From: Oscillospiraceae bacterium
Lineage (GTDB): Bacteria > Bacillota > Clostridia > Oscillospirales > SIG627
Direction: 5' to 3'
DNA: 64,000 nt
Assembly (NCBI GenBank): GCA_034925865.1
Contig: JAYFRN010000020.1
Coordinates: 29,415-93,414 of the forward strand
Shown here: positions 1 through 8,559 of the stretch, piece by piece
Numbering within the stretch: the first letter of the stretch is position 1
How the letters are laid out: each line of letters begins with the position of its first letter
Position numbers and translations under genes: made by a program
The notes under the pieces: generated by a model
The model's input: only the letters and a program-made list of their open reading frames with translations
What the model was told of the DNA's origin: nothing
Databases searched by the model: none

Positions 1-266
1 GCCGCGGAATACACGGCTCCTGTAACAACAGCGCAAAGTATGACGGGAAACACACTCGGGATAAGAGCAAAGCCGTCTGTAAAACAAAACGAAAAAGATA
101 TCGCAAGAGCGATATAACAGAGGCTTTTTGAGATATACCCGAAAATATTGGACAGCGTATTTGCCTTTACTTCGTCATATTGGACAAATCCGGCGCCGTT
201 GCTGACCTCAGAAAGCGAAAATTTTCCGCCGCAGCCGGGAGCGTATTTCATTTCTGGTTTATTCAT
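1..266 (-). CDS. Membrane protein, N-terminal part only (cut by window edge)
   Basis: The frame opens with ATG at 266 on the minus strand and stays open to base 1, so only about 88 N-terminal residues are visible. A cytoplasmic, Cys/Gly-containing leader of about 50 residues (MNKPEMKYAPGCGG...) is followed by two hydrophobic stretches that look like membrane segments. An AGGAC ribosome site lies 9 nt before ATG 266; an alternative ATG is at 251. A promoter with TTGACA and TAAGAT at a 17-bp spacing lies upstream (372-400), so it is probably transcribed separately from mrnC. No family is recognised from this fragment. Confidence 0.6.
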   Translation of the reverse strand, partial: MNKPEMKYAPGCGGKFSLSEVSNGAGFVQYDEVKANTLSNIFGYISKSLCYIALAISFSFCFTDGFALIPSVFPVILCAVVTGAVYSA

Positions 267-371
267 TTTCAAATATGTCCTGCCGCTTTCCTTTCTCTTA
301 TCTTACGCGTATAAAAACATTACTGTTCCGCCTGCGTTAACGAAGGATCATTTTTAAAGGAGATTGATATT

Positions 372-400
372 ATCTTACAAAAGAAATATTAACTTGTCAA
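372..400 (-). promoter_or_regulatory. SigA-type promoter for the truncated membrane protein
   Basis: On the minus strand TTGACA (400-395) and TAAGAT (377-372) are separated by exactly 17 bp. It points at the truncated gene, leaving a leader of about 100 nt. Confidence 0.65.
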
Positions 401-428
401 ATAAATAATAATCGATGATCATTCAATT

Positions 429-812
429 TCATTGGCCGTCGTTTTCGGGAAAGCCAAGGGTAAAAAGTTCTTCATTGCGTGAATCAAGCCCGTTTATGTG
501 ATTATATCCGAAGACTGCCTCAAGTCCGGTCGCCGTGCGGTATGTATAAAGCGAGGCGCTTCTCGGAACGGAATTGCTTTTTGCATTTTTACCGTATTTG
601 AATATCTGTGCCTCGTCCTCGGTGAATTTGTCATTAAGTCGCCGGGCGGCTTCCGCCTGCTTAACGGCGGTGACAAAGGATAAAGATCGCTCGTTGCATT
701 TTTGCGGTGTCATTCCCGGAATTGAAATAAGGTATTTTCTCACAATAAGCTCCATTGCCGCGTCGCCGAGATACGCGAGCAATAAAATATCCGGCAGTTC
801 AGCTGCGTTCAT
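429..812 (-). CDS. mrnC: Mini-ribonuclease III
   Basis: A 127-residue protein, the size of the Firmicute mini-RNase III family: an RNase III catalytic domain without the dsRNA-binding domain, which in Bacillus matures 23S rRNA ends. Visible family features are YLGDAAMEL at residues 14-22 with the catalytic Asp17, the KYGKNAKSNSVPR segment in the middle, and TATGLEAVFGY near the C-terminus, which holds the second acidic residue. Its start overlaps the end of the upstream sugar mutase gene by 14 bp, so it is the last gene of the cdaA operon. The usual neighbour of mrnC in other Firmicutes is cysS; that gene is not here. Confidence 0.93.
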   Translation of the reverse strand: MNAAELPDILLLAYLGDAAMELIVRKYLISIPGMTPQKCNERSLSFVTAVKQAEAARRLNDKFTEDEAQIFKYGKNAKSNSVPRSASLYTYRTATGLEAVFGYNHINGLDSRNEELFTLGFPENDGQ

Positions 813-2562
813 GGCACAATTCCGTTAAGTCTGTTTTAAGAGCTTCGAGATAAACGGCGCATTCGGCCGCGTTAGTGCCGTTTATAAAGAAATAAAGCTT
901 TATCTTTGGCTCGGTTCCGGATGGACGGACGACTACTCTGTCGCCCCTGTCTGTTTCAAAAGCGAGCATATTTTCGCTTTTTAACTTAATTTGGGAAACG
1001 CTTCCCGATGCAATGTCTGTTTTCAATCTCTTTTGATAATCCGATATGGTTTTTATTTTAACACCTCCGAGTATGAAGGGCGGAGAATTGCGCAGAGCGT
1101 TCATAATTTCTGAAACAGCGGCGCGGAAATCCGGAGATTTTATCGGTATGTCGACCAGCATTTCGGTCATATAACCGTATTTTTTGTATATGGCCTCAAG
1201 TGCGCCGCAGAGCGTCATACCCTTCGATTTGTAATAAACGGCTGCCTCTGCGATTAAAAGCGACGCGGCCTGTGCGTCCTTATCGCGTGCGTATGGCGCG
1301 GAAAGATAACCGTGGCTTTCTTCAAAGCCGAAAATAAATGTTTTTTCTCCTGTCTGTTCGTACAATGCGGCTTTTTCACCGATGTACTTAAAGCCGGTAT
1401 ATACATCCTCGCATTCGATGCCGTTTGCGCGGCATATCACATCTGCCAGTCCTGTAGAAACGACTGATTTGACTACGCAAGCGTCAGAGGGCAGCTTTCC
1501 TGTGCGGAGGCGGGCGGTGATGATGTATTCAAGCAGCAAAAGACCGATTTGATTACCCGTAAACGTACGGAATCCGTCTTTGCCTTTAGCTGAAACGCCC
1601 ATTCTGTCTCCATCCGGGTCTGTGGCTATGACAATGTCGGCATTCGCTTTTTCCGCGACGCTGATTCCTTCAATAAAGGCTTCCGGATATTGAGGATTCG
1701 GCTTTTCCACCGTAGGGAAATTTCCGTCCGGTTTGTTTTGGCTTTCAACCTCCAAGACGCTTGTAAATCCGGCTGCATGTAGAATGCGAGGGACGAGAAG
1801 ATATCCTGAGCCATGAAGCGGCGTATAAACTATCCCGATGCCCCTGTCCGCGCCGGCGGGAAGAAGAGAACATTTTAAAACAGCGCGGCAATATGCCTCG
1901 TCGGTCTCTTCACCGATCAGAGTGATCATTCCGCTTTTTATCCCGTCTTCGAGAGTGACGCGCGGCATAGAGCCGAGAAAATCAAAATTCCGGCATCCGT
2001 CGGCAATGCCTGCCGCGCATTCGGGTGAGCATTGTGCACCGTTTTCTCCGAAAACCTTATATCCGTTATATTCCTTTGTGTTATGAGAGGCGGTGACATT
2101 AATTCCTGCGGCGCATTTATGATAAAGTATTGCAAACGAAAGCTCCGGGGTCGGGCGCAGCGAATCGAAGAGGAACACCTTTATGCCTTCCTCACACAGG
2201 ACTCGCGCTGCAATTCCGGAAAACATTTCCGAGTTGTTCCTGCTGTCATAAGCGATCACAACTCCGCCCTTGGTTTCCGACGATTTCAGGTATGCCGCGA
2301 GCGAACGCGACACGACAGCTACCGTGTATTTATTCATGCGCGTTGTGCCGCTTTGCATAATACCGCGGATTCCCGCAGTGCCGAATTCGGGAAGCAGCGC
2401 GAATCTGGCCGTAAGCGCGTCACGGTTTTCAATAAGCCGGTTCAGTTCGTCCTTTTCCACGCCGGTCATTTCGGCGCGTCGCAGCCATTCTGCTGCGTTA
2501 TTTTTTGCCGTTTCATAAAGCGCGGTCTTATTGGTTGAAAGTGTATTTTCGTAAAGGATCAT
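799..2562 (-). CDS. pgcA: Phospho-sugar mutase (alpha-phosphoglucomutase/phosphomannomutase, PgcA type)
   Basis: Member of the alpha-D-phosphohexomutase superfamily, which interconverts hexose 1- and 6-phosphates, here probably glucose. Counting from the upstream TTG at 2583, the phosphoserine loop TASHN is near residue 166, the Mg-binding DPDGDR at 322-327, the sugar-binding FGFEESHGY at about 418-426 and the phosphate-binding RPSGTEP at 553-559; all four are intact. At about 587 residues it matches the longer PgcA type rather than GlmM (about 450). ATG 2562 is preferred over TTG 2583 and ATG 2580 because an AGAAGAG stretch precedes it; the start overlaps or abuts the stop of the upstream oxidoreductase gene. 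Glucose 1-phosphate would feed wall-polymer or glycogen synthesis. The gene symbol is by similarity to the Bacillus type. Confidence 0.85.
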   Translation of the reverse strand: MILYENTLSTNKTALYETAKNNAAEWLRRAEMTGVEKDELNRLIENRDALTARFALLPEFGTAGIRGIMQSGTTRMNKYTVAVVSRSLAAYLKSSETKGGVVIAYDSRNNSEMFSGIAARVLCEEGIKVFLFDSLRPTPELSFAILYHKCAAGINVTASHNTKEYNGYKVFGENGAQCSPECAAGIADGCRNFDFLGSMPRVTLEDGIKSGMITLIGEETDEAYCRAVLKCSLLPAGADRGIGIVYTPLHGSGYLLVPRILHAAGFTSVLEVESQNKPDGNFPTVEKPNPQYPEAFIEGISVAEKANADIVIATDPDGDRMGVSAKGKDGFRTFTGNQIGLLLLEYIITARLRTGKLPSDACVVKSVVSTGLADVICRANGIECEDVYTGFKYIGEKAALYEQTGEKTFIFGFEESHGYLSAPYARDKDAQAASLLIAEAAVYYKSKGMTLCGALEAIYKKYGYMTEMLVDIPIKSPDFRAAVSEIMNALRNSPPFILGGVKIKTISDYQKRLKTDIASGSVSQIKLKSENMLAFETDRGDRVVVRPSGTEPKIKLYFFINGTNAAECAVYLEALKTDLTELCHERS

Positions 2563-2563
2563 G

Positions 2564-4159
2564 TTATTTACTCTTCTCATCAATATATTTTTCGGCTGCG
2601 CGAAGCCCGTCGCATGCGGCGCTCGTTATGCCGCCCGCATATCCCGCGCCTTCTCCGCACGGGTAAATCCCTTTGAAGGACATTCCCCCCGGACCGACTG
2701 CGAAAAACATATCGTCCCTTGATATTCTCACTGGAGACGAAGTCCGGGTTTCTACTCCGGTCAAAGGAGCGTCAGGATTTTTAAAAAACGAATACCGCGT
2801 CCCGAATACCCGAAGCCCAATGCGCAGCGCTTCGGCGAGCGGAGCGGGAAATAAAAGCCCCAGATCGGCGCCGCGTACGCCGAGAGGATATGTCGGCATA
2901 ATGCTGCCGAATTCTGTTGAGACTTTCTGATCGAGAAAATCGCCGAGTCTCTGACATGGCGCGGTAAAACCTCCGCCTCCCGCCGAAAAAGCTCCGCGTT
3001 CCATGTTTTCCCGGAACTCCATGGCCGCGAACGGGTTGCCGTTAAAATCTGAGCTTTTTACAGAAACGGCGACAGCGCAGTTTGAATTTATGCCATCTCG
3101 CGCATATTCGCTCATGCCGTTTGTCACAACGTGCCCGTTTTCGCTTGCCGCCGCCGTGACGGTGCCGCCCGGGCACATACAGAACGTATAAACGCCCCTG
3201 TTATTGATATGATGCGCAAGGTTATATTCGGCCGGTGGGAGATTGATTCCCCCGTCTTCCAGATTTGCTCCACGGTATATACAAGTGTCCGTTTCGGCGC
3301 GCGTGTGTTCAATCCTGAAGCCGACCGAACAATCCTTCGCAGATATTTCCATACCGAGGCTTCCAAGCATTCTTATCGTGCCGTGAGCGCTGTGTCCGAC
3401 CGCTATAAAGACGCTGTCGGTAAATATTGAATCAGATCCGGCACACAATTCATATCCGCCCCGGAGAGGGGCGATCGAATCAAGACGCGTGCCGAACCGT
3501 ATCTCACCGCCAAGTGAAATTATTTCATTTCTGATGCTTTTAATAATTAAAGGCAGTTTGTCTGTTCCGAGATGCGGGCGCGCATTGACAGCGATATCCG
3601 GCGGCGCGCCGTGTTTTAAATATGATTGTATGACGAACGCGCATCTCGGATCGTTGATGCGCGTCAGAAGCTTTCCGTCTGAAAAGGTTCCGGCTCCGCC
3701 CTCGCCAAACTGTATGTTTGATTCCTCATCGAGTTCTTTCCCGGAGCAGAACCGTGCGATTTTCTCCGCGCGTTTGTCCGCGTCATCTCCGCGTTCAAGC
3801 ACAATCGGTGCGAAACCCTTCAATGCAAGGAGCAATGCGCAAAACATCCCGCATGGACCGAAGCCCACGACGACCGGTCGGGGAGATTTTGACGCACATG
3901 ATTTTATATTTTCAGGATATCCGTCTGTGACAAATTCCTCGGTATTTTCCTTGAGGGCATCCGGTATTTTTTGAAGCTGCGTTTCGCAAAGCACAGACAA
4001 AACCGAATAAATATCCGGAGCTTTTCTCGCGTCTGTTGACCTGCGGTAGACTGTGAATTTATCTTTTATACCGAATTTCTTCAGATATTCCGTTATTCGT
4101 TCTTCTTCGTTTATTCCAACGCGGAGTGGAATACGTATATTCTTGATAAGGATCGTTAT
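2564..4159 (-). CDS. FAD-dependent dehydrogenase (COG2509 type) with a probable AUA start codon
   Basis: An uncharacterised flavoprotein family with a GFGPCGMFCALLLA dinucleotide-binding fold near the N-terminus, a QFGEGGAGTFSDGKL segment and a C-terminal PCGEGAGYAGGI FAD loop; substrate unknown. The first ATG/GTG/TTG in frame is TTG at 4000, but the frame is open upstream and encodes the family's conserved N-terminal segment (KNIRIPLRVG..., then RRSTDARKAPDIYSV). At 4159 an ATA codon follows a perfect 8-nt Shine-Dalgarno GGAGGTGA by 7 nt, just where the family's Met-Ile-x-Ile-x-N-I start is expected. I therefore call an AUA start (531 residues). The start overlaps the cdaR stop codon, suggesting translational coupling. 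A sequencing error turning ATG into ATA is the main alternative. Confidence 0.78.
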   Translation of the reverse strand: MTILIKNIRIPLRVGINEEERITEYLKKFGIKDKFTVYRRSTDARKAPDIYSVLSVLCETQLQKIPDALKENTEEFVTDGYPENIKSCASKSPRPVVVGFGPCGMFCALLLALKGFAPIVLERGDDADKRAEKIARFCSGKELDEESNIQFGEGGAGTFSDGKLLTRINDPRCAFVIQSYLKHGAPPDIAVNARPHLGTDKLPLIIKSIRNEIISLGGEIRFGTRLDSIAPLRGGYELCAGSDSIFTDSVFIAVGHSAHGTIRMLGSLGMEISAKDCSVGFRIEHTRAETDTCIYRGANLEDGGINLPPAEYNLAHHINNRGVYTFCMCPGGTVTAAASENGHVVTNGMSEYARDGINSNCAVAVSVKSSDFNGNPFAAMEFRENMERGAFSAGGGGFTAPCQRLGDFLDQKVSTEFGSIMPTYPLGVRGADLGLLFPAPLAEALRIGLRVFGTRYSFFKNPDAPLTGVETRTSSPVRISRDDMFFAVGPGGMSFKGIYPCGEGAGYAGGITSAACDGLRAAEKYIDEKSK

Positions 4160-5430
4160 ATCAGATTCACCTCCGTCGTATATTCTCCGATAACATATGC
4201 GCCGGTTTGATTCTTGAATTCGACTGAAACGGGTACCGAATATATACCGGGCTGGTTGAACTGTGACAAGTCTATCACTACTCTAAGGTCGGTAACAGAG
4301 GCAGTCGCGACCGAAACGCTGTCACCGCGTATCTTAACGTTTAGAGACGCCGATTTAAACGTATACATTTGGTTGCCCGGAGGCGAAATGACAGATACGT
4401 TTGATCCGGTGACCAGATTTACATTCATCGTGCGCAGAGAGCTGTTGATCAGAGACGCTTCTACATTTACGGTGTCTACATTGTCGTTTTTTTCTATTCC
4501 GACGGGAAGAACAAGAGAGAAAACATAGCTTTTTTGGTCATCGACAATCTGTTTTTCGTCTATTGTCGCGAGAACCACCTTTTCAAGGGCATCTATCGCC
4601 GCCGGATCACCTTTGACTCGAACAGTTGCAGGAGAAATTTCAAATTTAATGCCGTCAGGCCCCAACAGTCCGTGCTTTGTATTAACGGTAATTGGAACAG
4701 TTTTTGATTTATATACAGAAAAAGTAGCAACGACGTCGGTAACATTAGTCTTTATATATGGACTCGAGACAGTCTCACCGTCTTTGTCTAGAAGGGCTAT
4801 TTTACCGGAGGCGTCAACGCTTTTTGTCACGTTTCCGAGATCGACGGTAAGTCTCGCTTCTGTTATATCTTCTATTTCAGTGAATGGTCCTGTCACCGTT
4901 ATGAAACTGTAATTCAACTTCGGTGATTCGATAGTTATATCCTTGTCCTTTGTATATGTCGGTATGACCTTTACCGGGACGGTTTTTGTAGAGGTTTTAT
5001 CGACGAATACATTGATTGTAGATGGAAATATGTTTGTTACAGACATTCCGTTGGGCGCATTTATTACTATATCAAGTTCGTAATTTCCGGCTTTATCAAT
5101 AGAAGACAGGTCGACATATGCGGAAAGCTCTGATGTCTTGAGCTTGTTGAGTTCGCTTTTTTTGCCGTATAACGTCATATCGCAGGTGAAGCCGTATCCG
5201 TTGAGCACGGAAAATCCGTAACTTTCAGTCAGTTGATTTTCGTTCTGTAAATCTATATTGATTCCCTTGAATTCTTTTTCAGATCCAGGACTATCAATGC
5301 TTATAACGTAAAACCATATGATAAACGCACCTAAAAGCGATAATAATCTGGGCCATATATTTTTATCCCTGAAGAATTCTCGGGGCGTTTTAATGGTTTT
5401 GATATCCATTTTTGCATTCATCCTTTCCAT
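4156..5430 (-). CDS. cdaR: YbbR-domain protein, regulator of the diadenylate cyclase
   Basis: A 424-residue protein with one N-terminal membrane segment (LLSLLGAFIIWFYVIS, about residues 29-44) and a long extracytoplasmic part of about four YbbR repeats, recognisable by recurring VPV-x-V and VTV-x-GP edges. CdaR binds and modulates CdaA at the membrane in Bacillus and Listeria. It lies 80 bp downstream of cdaA on the same strand, and its end overlaps the start of the FAD dehydrogenase. Three ATG codons (5430, 5421, 5409) are possible starts; a GGAAAGGATG stretch lies between the first and third, so the true start may be 5409. Confidence 0.9.
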   Translation of the reverse strand: MERMNAKMDIKTIKTPREFFRDKNIWPRLLSLLGAFIIWFYVISIDSPGSEKEFKGINIDLQNENQLTESYGFSVLNGYGFTCDMTLYGKKSELNKLKTSELSAYVDLSSIDKAGNYELDIVINAPNGMSVTNIFPSTINVFVDKTSTKTVPVKVIPTYTKDKDITIESPKLNYSFITVTGPFTEIEDITEARLTVDLGNVTKSVDASGKIALLDKDGETVSSPYIKTNVTDVVATFSVYKSKTVPITVNTKHGLLGPDGIKFEISPATVRVKGDPAAIDALEKVVLATIDEKQIVDDQKSYVFSLVLPVGIEKNDNVDTVNVEASLINSSLRTMNVNLVTGSNVSVISPPGNQMYTFKSASLNVKIRGDSVSVATASVTDLRVVIDLSQFNQPGIYSVPVSVEFKNQTGAYVIGEYTTEVNLI

Positions 5431-5510
5431 ATTCGGAAGCGCGGCGGCTTTTATGTCGGTATTCGGGCTTAACGAAAAGCGCGGGAATAGCCGCGTAAAT
5501 AATGATTGGC

Positions 5511-6365
5511 TTACTTTTTGCCGAAAAATCTTTTAATTGTGTCAATTGGTGTGTTGGCACGTTCTTCGGTTATCATAAGACTGTTCAAAGTATCCTTAAG
5601 GCTGTATCTGTCATAGCCTCTGACAAGCTTGCCATCGACAGCAGTGGAAATAAATCCGGTTTCCTCGCTGACTATGACGACCACCGCGTCGCTTGTCTCG
5701 CTTATACCAATGCCGGCACGATGCCGCGTTCCAAGATCCTTGACTATATCGGCATTCTGTGAAAGCGGAAGAAAACAGCCGCATGCGTGTACGCGCGAAT
5801 CGCGTATTATCATGGCTCCGTCATGAAGCGGCGCCTTGTTGAAGAAAATATTTTTTATCAGGAAGCTGGAAACATCGGCATTGACTATTACACCGGTCTT
5901 GATTTCATCGCCCAGCTTTGTCCCGCGTTCCAGCACAATCAGCGCACCTGTTTTTGATTTTGACAGGTCGCTTGCGGCCAGGCATATTTCTTCAATAGCT
6001 TTCTGCTTTTCTCCGATATCTTTGGCTTCGCCTATTCGATTCAGGTTTTTTATGGAATTTCCACCCATTTTTTCAAGCATGCTTCGCAGCTCTGGCTGAA
6101 ATATAATGATAACTGCGATCATTCCCACCTGCATTATATTCTGCAATATGAAATTCAACGCGTTCATGCCGAGCAGGTCGCTGCCAAGCAGAGCGAGCAA
6201 GAGAAACAATATGCCGATGGCGAGCTTTCCGGCGCGGCGTTCTCTTATGAAAATAAAAACATAATAAAGCAGCACCGACACTATTATAATGTCGATGATA
6301 TCCGAGATCCTCATAGAGGATATTAAATTCCAAAAATATTCGGCTGCATCCTGTAAATTGCTCAT
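5511..6365 (-). CDS. cdaA: Diadenylate cyclase (c-di-AMP synthase)
   Basis: Makes cyclic di-AMP from two ATP. Three hydrophobic helices lie within residues 20-90, followed by a DisA_N cyclase domain. The two signature motifs are present: DGA at residues 182-184 (HDGAMIIRDSRVHACGCFLP) and RHR at 214-216 (GTRHRAGIG). The 284-residue length is usual for CdaA. Followed by cdaR, as in most Firmicutes, but the third gene is an FAD dehydrogenase and then a PgcA-type mutase instead of glmM directly. The first gene of the operon; AAGGAC precedes its ATG by 9 nt. Confidence 0.97.
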   Translation of the reverse strand: MSNLQDAAEYFWNLISSMRISDIIDIIIVSVLLYYVFIFIRERRAGKLAIGILFLLLALLGSDLLGMNALNFILQNIMQVGMIAVIIIFQPELRSMLEKMGGNSIKNLNRIGEAKDIGEKQKAIEEICLAASDLSKSKTGALIVLERGTKLGDEIKTGVIVNADVSSFLIKNIFFNKAPLHDGAMIIRDSRVHACGCFLPLSQNADIVKDLGTRHRAGIGISETSDAVVVIVSEETGFISTAVDGKLVRGYDRYSLKDTLNSLMITEERANTPIDTIKRFFGKK

Positions 6366-6698
6366 TTTACGGCTGTCCTTTTCAGGGTCAATTATTATTA
6401 TATAATATTATCATAATTTCATAACAATTTAAAGTGATTTTGTGAAAAACAGGATAGAAAATTTATTAATTTTGTGTGAATGCCGGTCTGCAAGAGAGAA
6501 AGAAAATATTTTACCGGTATGAAAATACCTAAACGCAGAGACTGGTGATTTTGAACTAAAAGCGCTATTATTGTTCGTAAATGCAATATATTTAAACCTA
6601 TATTGACAAATAAGTAAATCTGCCTTATAATCCAATTTAATAAATATGTCCGTTAATCTCATAAATTAACACAAAAAATGAAGCATGGAGGATAAATT
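6366..6698. other. Divergent intergenic region between cdaA and the SDR gene
   Basis: 333 bp without a supported gene. On the minus strand near 6385-6410 an AT-rich stretch with TATAAT could be the cdaA -10 box, but no good -35 box lies at the right distance. On the plus strand a consensus promoter (6603-6631) serves the SDR gene. A 77-codon minus frame here has no ribosome site and no family resemblance. Confidence 0.5.
6603..6631 (+). promoter_or_regulatory. Perfect-consensus SigA promoter for the SDR gene
   Basis: TTGACA at 6603-6608 and TATAAT at 6626-6631 with a 17-bp spacer: all twelve consensus bases match. The ribosome site GGAGGATAAATT lies just before ATG 6699. Confidence 0.85.
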
Positions 6699-7475
6699 AT
6701 GTCCGTTCTTGATATGTTTTCACTGAAAGGGAAGACTGCTGTGGTAACAGGAGGCAGCGGACTTTACGGCAGGCAGATCGTGCTTTCGCTCGCTCAGGCA
6801 GGAGCAAAGGTATACAATGCCTCGCGTAATATAACGAAAAACGAAGAATATGCCGCTTCGCTTCGTGAAAAAGGGCAAGACGTGCTTTCGGCGTCATTGG
6901 ATCAAAGCAGCGAAGACAGCGCGAAACAGCTTCTTGACCGTATAGAAAAAGAATCCGGTACTCCGTCTGTGCTGGTGAACAATGCCGTTGCGCGTGCTAT
7001 GAAATCGTGGAACTCACCCGTTTCTGCTTTTACTGAAAGCATGAGGATAAATGCCGACGGATTGTTTATAATGACACGCACTTTCGGCGAGGCGATGAAG
7101 AAAGACGGAGGCAGTATAATTAACATCGCATCATACATGGGACTGCTCGGACCTGATGACAGCATGTACCGCGGCACGGATGTCACGGGAGATGTTCCGG
7201 ATTATTTCTTTCACAAAGGCGGGATGGTCAATTTCACCCGTTTTACCGCCTCTGTCCTCGGTCCGTACGGTATCAGGTGCAACGTAGTATGCCCGGGCGG
7301 TTATTATAACGGTCAGGATCCGCGCTTCACGGAAAAGTACTGTGACCGCACGTTTTTAAAGCGTATGGCAAATGATACAGACCTTATGGGTATTATGGTT
7401 TTTCTGGCTTCCGACGCGTCTTTGTATATAACCGGAGCGGTCATACCCGCGGACGGCGGATACAGCGCGAAGTGA
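6699..7475 (+). CDS. Short-chain dehydrogenase/reductase (SDR)
   Basis: A 258-residue classical SDR, an NAD(P)-dependent alcohol/ketone oxidoreductase. It shows the glycine-rich TGGSGLYG at residues 17-24, NNA at 94-96, the catalytic Ser145 in NIASYMG, and YFFHK (Tyr169, Lys173). The C-terminal PADGGY is usual for the family. The sequence resembles SDRs of sugar acid or surface-sugar metabolism, but the substrate cannot be told. It forms a two-gene operon with the aldo/keto reductase 21 bp downstream. Confidence 0.9.
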   Translation: MSVLDMFSLKGKTAVVTGGSGLYGRQIVLSLAQAGAKVYNASRNITKNEEYAASLREKGQDVLSASLDQSSEDSAKQLLDRIEKESGTPSVLVNNAVARAMKSWNSPVSAFTESMRINADGLFIMTRTFGEAMKKDGGSIINIASYMGLLGPDDSMYRGTDVTGDVPDYFFHKGGMVNFTRFTASVLGPYGIRCNVVCPGGYYNGQDPRFTEKYCDRTFLKRMANDTDLMGIMVFLASDASLYITGAVIPADGGYSAK

Positions 7476-7496
7476 TCAGCAAGGAGATGGAAAAAT

Positions 7497-8444
7497 ATGA
7501 TATTTCGTGATTTCCACGGCATGCCCGTGTCCGTTATGACTTTGGGGACGGTTCAACTCGGGCTTGACTATGGAATAAATAATCCCGCCGGTCGGCCGGA
7601 TGCGGTCTCCGCTTCAAACATTCTTTCCGAGGCGCTTTCGGGCGGAGTGAATTCGCTTGATACCTCCGGTGATTACGGCACAAGCGAGGATATCATCGGA
7701 AAATTCCTGTCTTCACAAGCTACGGCTGCTTTTCCTCTTGTGACGACTAAATATGAAATCAATCCTGACGGCGATATTTCCGTTTACGGTGTGGAAAAGC
7801 AGCTGAATGATCAGCTTGAACGCTCTCTTTCACGCCTTGGGATGTCTTCTCTGCCGATGTTTTTATCTCATAACGATTCGGATGTGCTCATGTTTCGTGA
7901 AAAGCTGCGTCCGGCGATAAAAAGCCTGCTGAACACCGGATTGATACGCCATGCGGGAGCTTCGGTCGAGAGTATCGAGGCGGCGGAATCTCTTCTTGGA
8001 GACGAGTTGTTCGAATCCGTTCAGCTGCCTATTAACATGATGTCGTCGCGTGCCATAACGTCCGGTATATCAAAAAGGCTTTCTGAGGACAGAAAGGCCG
8101 TGTTCGTTCGAAGCGTTTATCTGCAGGGGCTGTTTTTCCGCGATCCGGAAACGCTTCCCGTGGGAATACTTGCCGGAGCGTGTCCTTACTTACAGGCGCT
8201 CAGGAATTTTTCTGAAAAGCATGGAATTTCCATAGCCCAGACGGCTTTTTCATATATAAGAGATATGGAAGGAGTGACGTCGCTTTTGCTCGGCGCAGAA
8301 AATCCGGCGCAGGTCAGGCAGAATATCGCGGTCTCAACCGGAACGGTGCTGACCGAATCGCAGCGGGCGGAAATAACAGAGATGTTTTCCTCCGTGCCGG
8401 CGATAATTGCGTCTCCGTGGCTTTGGTTCAGAAAAAAACAATAA
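7497..8444 (+). CDS. Aldo/keto reductase
   Basis: A 315-residue NAD(P)H-dependent TIM-barrel reductase. The catalytic tetrad is visible: Asp55 (SLDTSGDYG), Tyr60, Lys85 (TTKYE) and His125 (LSHND). The C-terminal LLLGAENPAQVRQN matches the cofactor-binding end of the family. AAGGAGAT precedes ATG 7497. Together with the SDR it probably handles the same or successive carbonyl substrates, which is an inference from the operon only. Confidence 0.88.
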   Translation: MIFRDFHGMPVSVMTLGTVQLGLDYGINNPAGRPDAVSASNILSEALSGGVNSLDTSGDYGTSEDIIGKFLSSQATAAFPLVTTKYEINPDGDISVYGVEKQLNDQLERSLSRLGMSSLPMFLSHNDSDVLMFREKLRPAIKSLLNTGLIRHAGASVESIEAAESLLGDELFESVQLPINMMSSRAITSGISKRLSEDRKAVFVRSVYLQGLFFRDPETLPVGILAGACPYLQALRNFSEKHGISIAQTAFSYIRDMEGVTSLLLGAENPAQVRQNIAVSTGTVLTESQRAEITEMFSSVPAIIASPWLWFRKKQ

Positions 8445-8448
8445 AATA

Positions 8449-8485
8449 CGCCGGAACAGGCATTCAGCATTTACCTGTCCCGGCG
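8449..8485 (+). terminator. Rho-independent terminator of the SDR-AKR operon
   Basis: Arms CGCCGGAACAGG and CCTGTCCCGGCG pair with one mismatch around a 13-nt loop, and a T-rich stretch follows (TCTATTTTTAT). It begins 5 nt after the AKR stop. Confidence 0.8.
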
Positions 8486-8559
8486 ATTTATGTCTATTTT
8501 TATATCGAAATTATGCGGATATAAACCTTTTTAATAATTTATACGAAGGACTATAGACT

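Noticed and set aside
148-357. Plus-strand 69-codon frame
   Set aside because: It is antisense to the truncated membrane protein gene, which has a promoter and ribosome site of its own.
2032-2538. Plus-strand 168-codon frame
   Set aside because: Antisense to the sugar mutase gene, whose motifs are complete; no family resemblance.
6429-6662. Minus-strand 77-codon frame in the cdaA-SDR gap
   Set aside because: AT-rich chance frame without ribosome site; it would run through the consensus SDR promoter.
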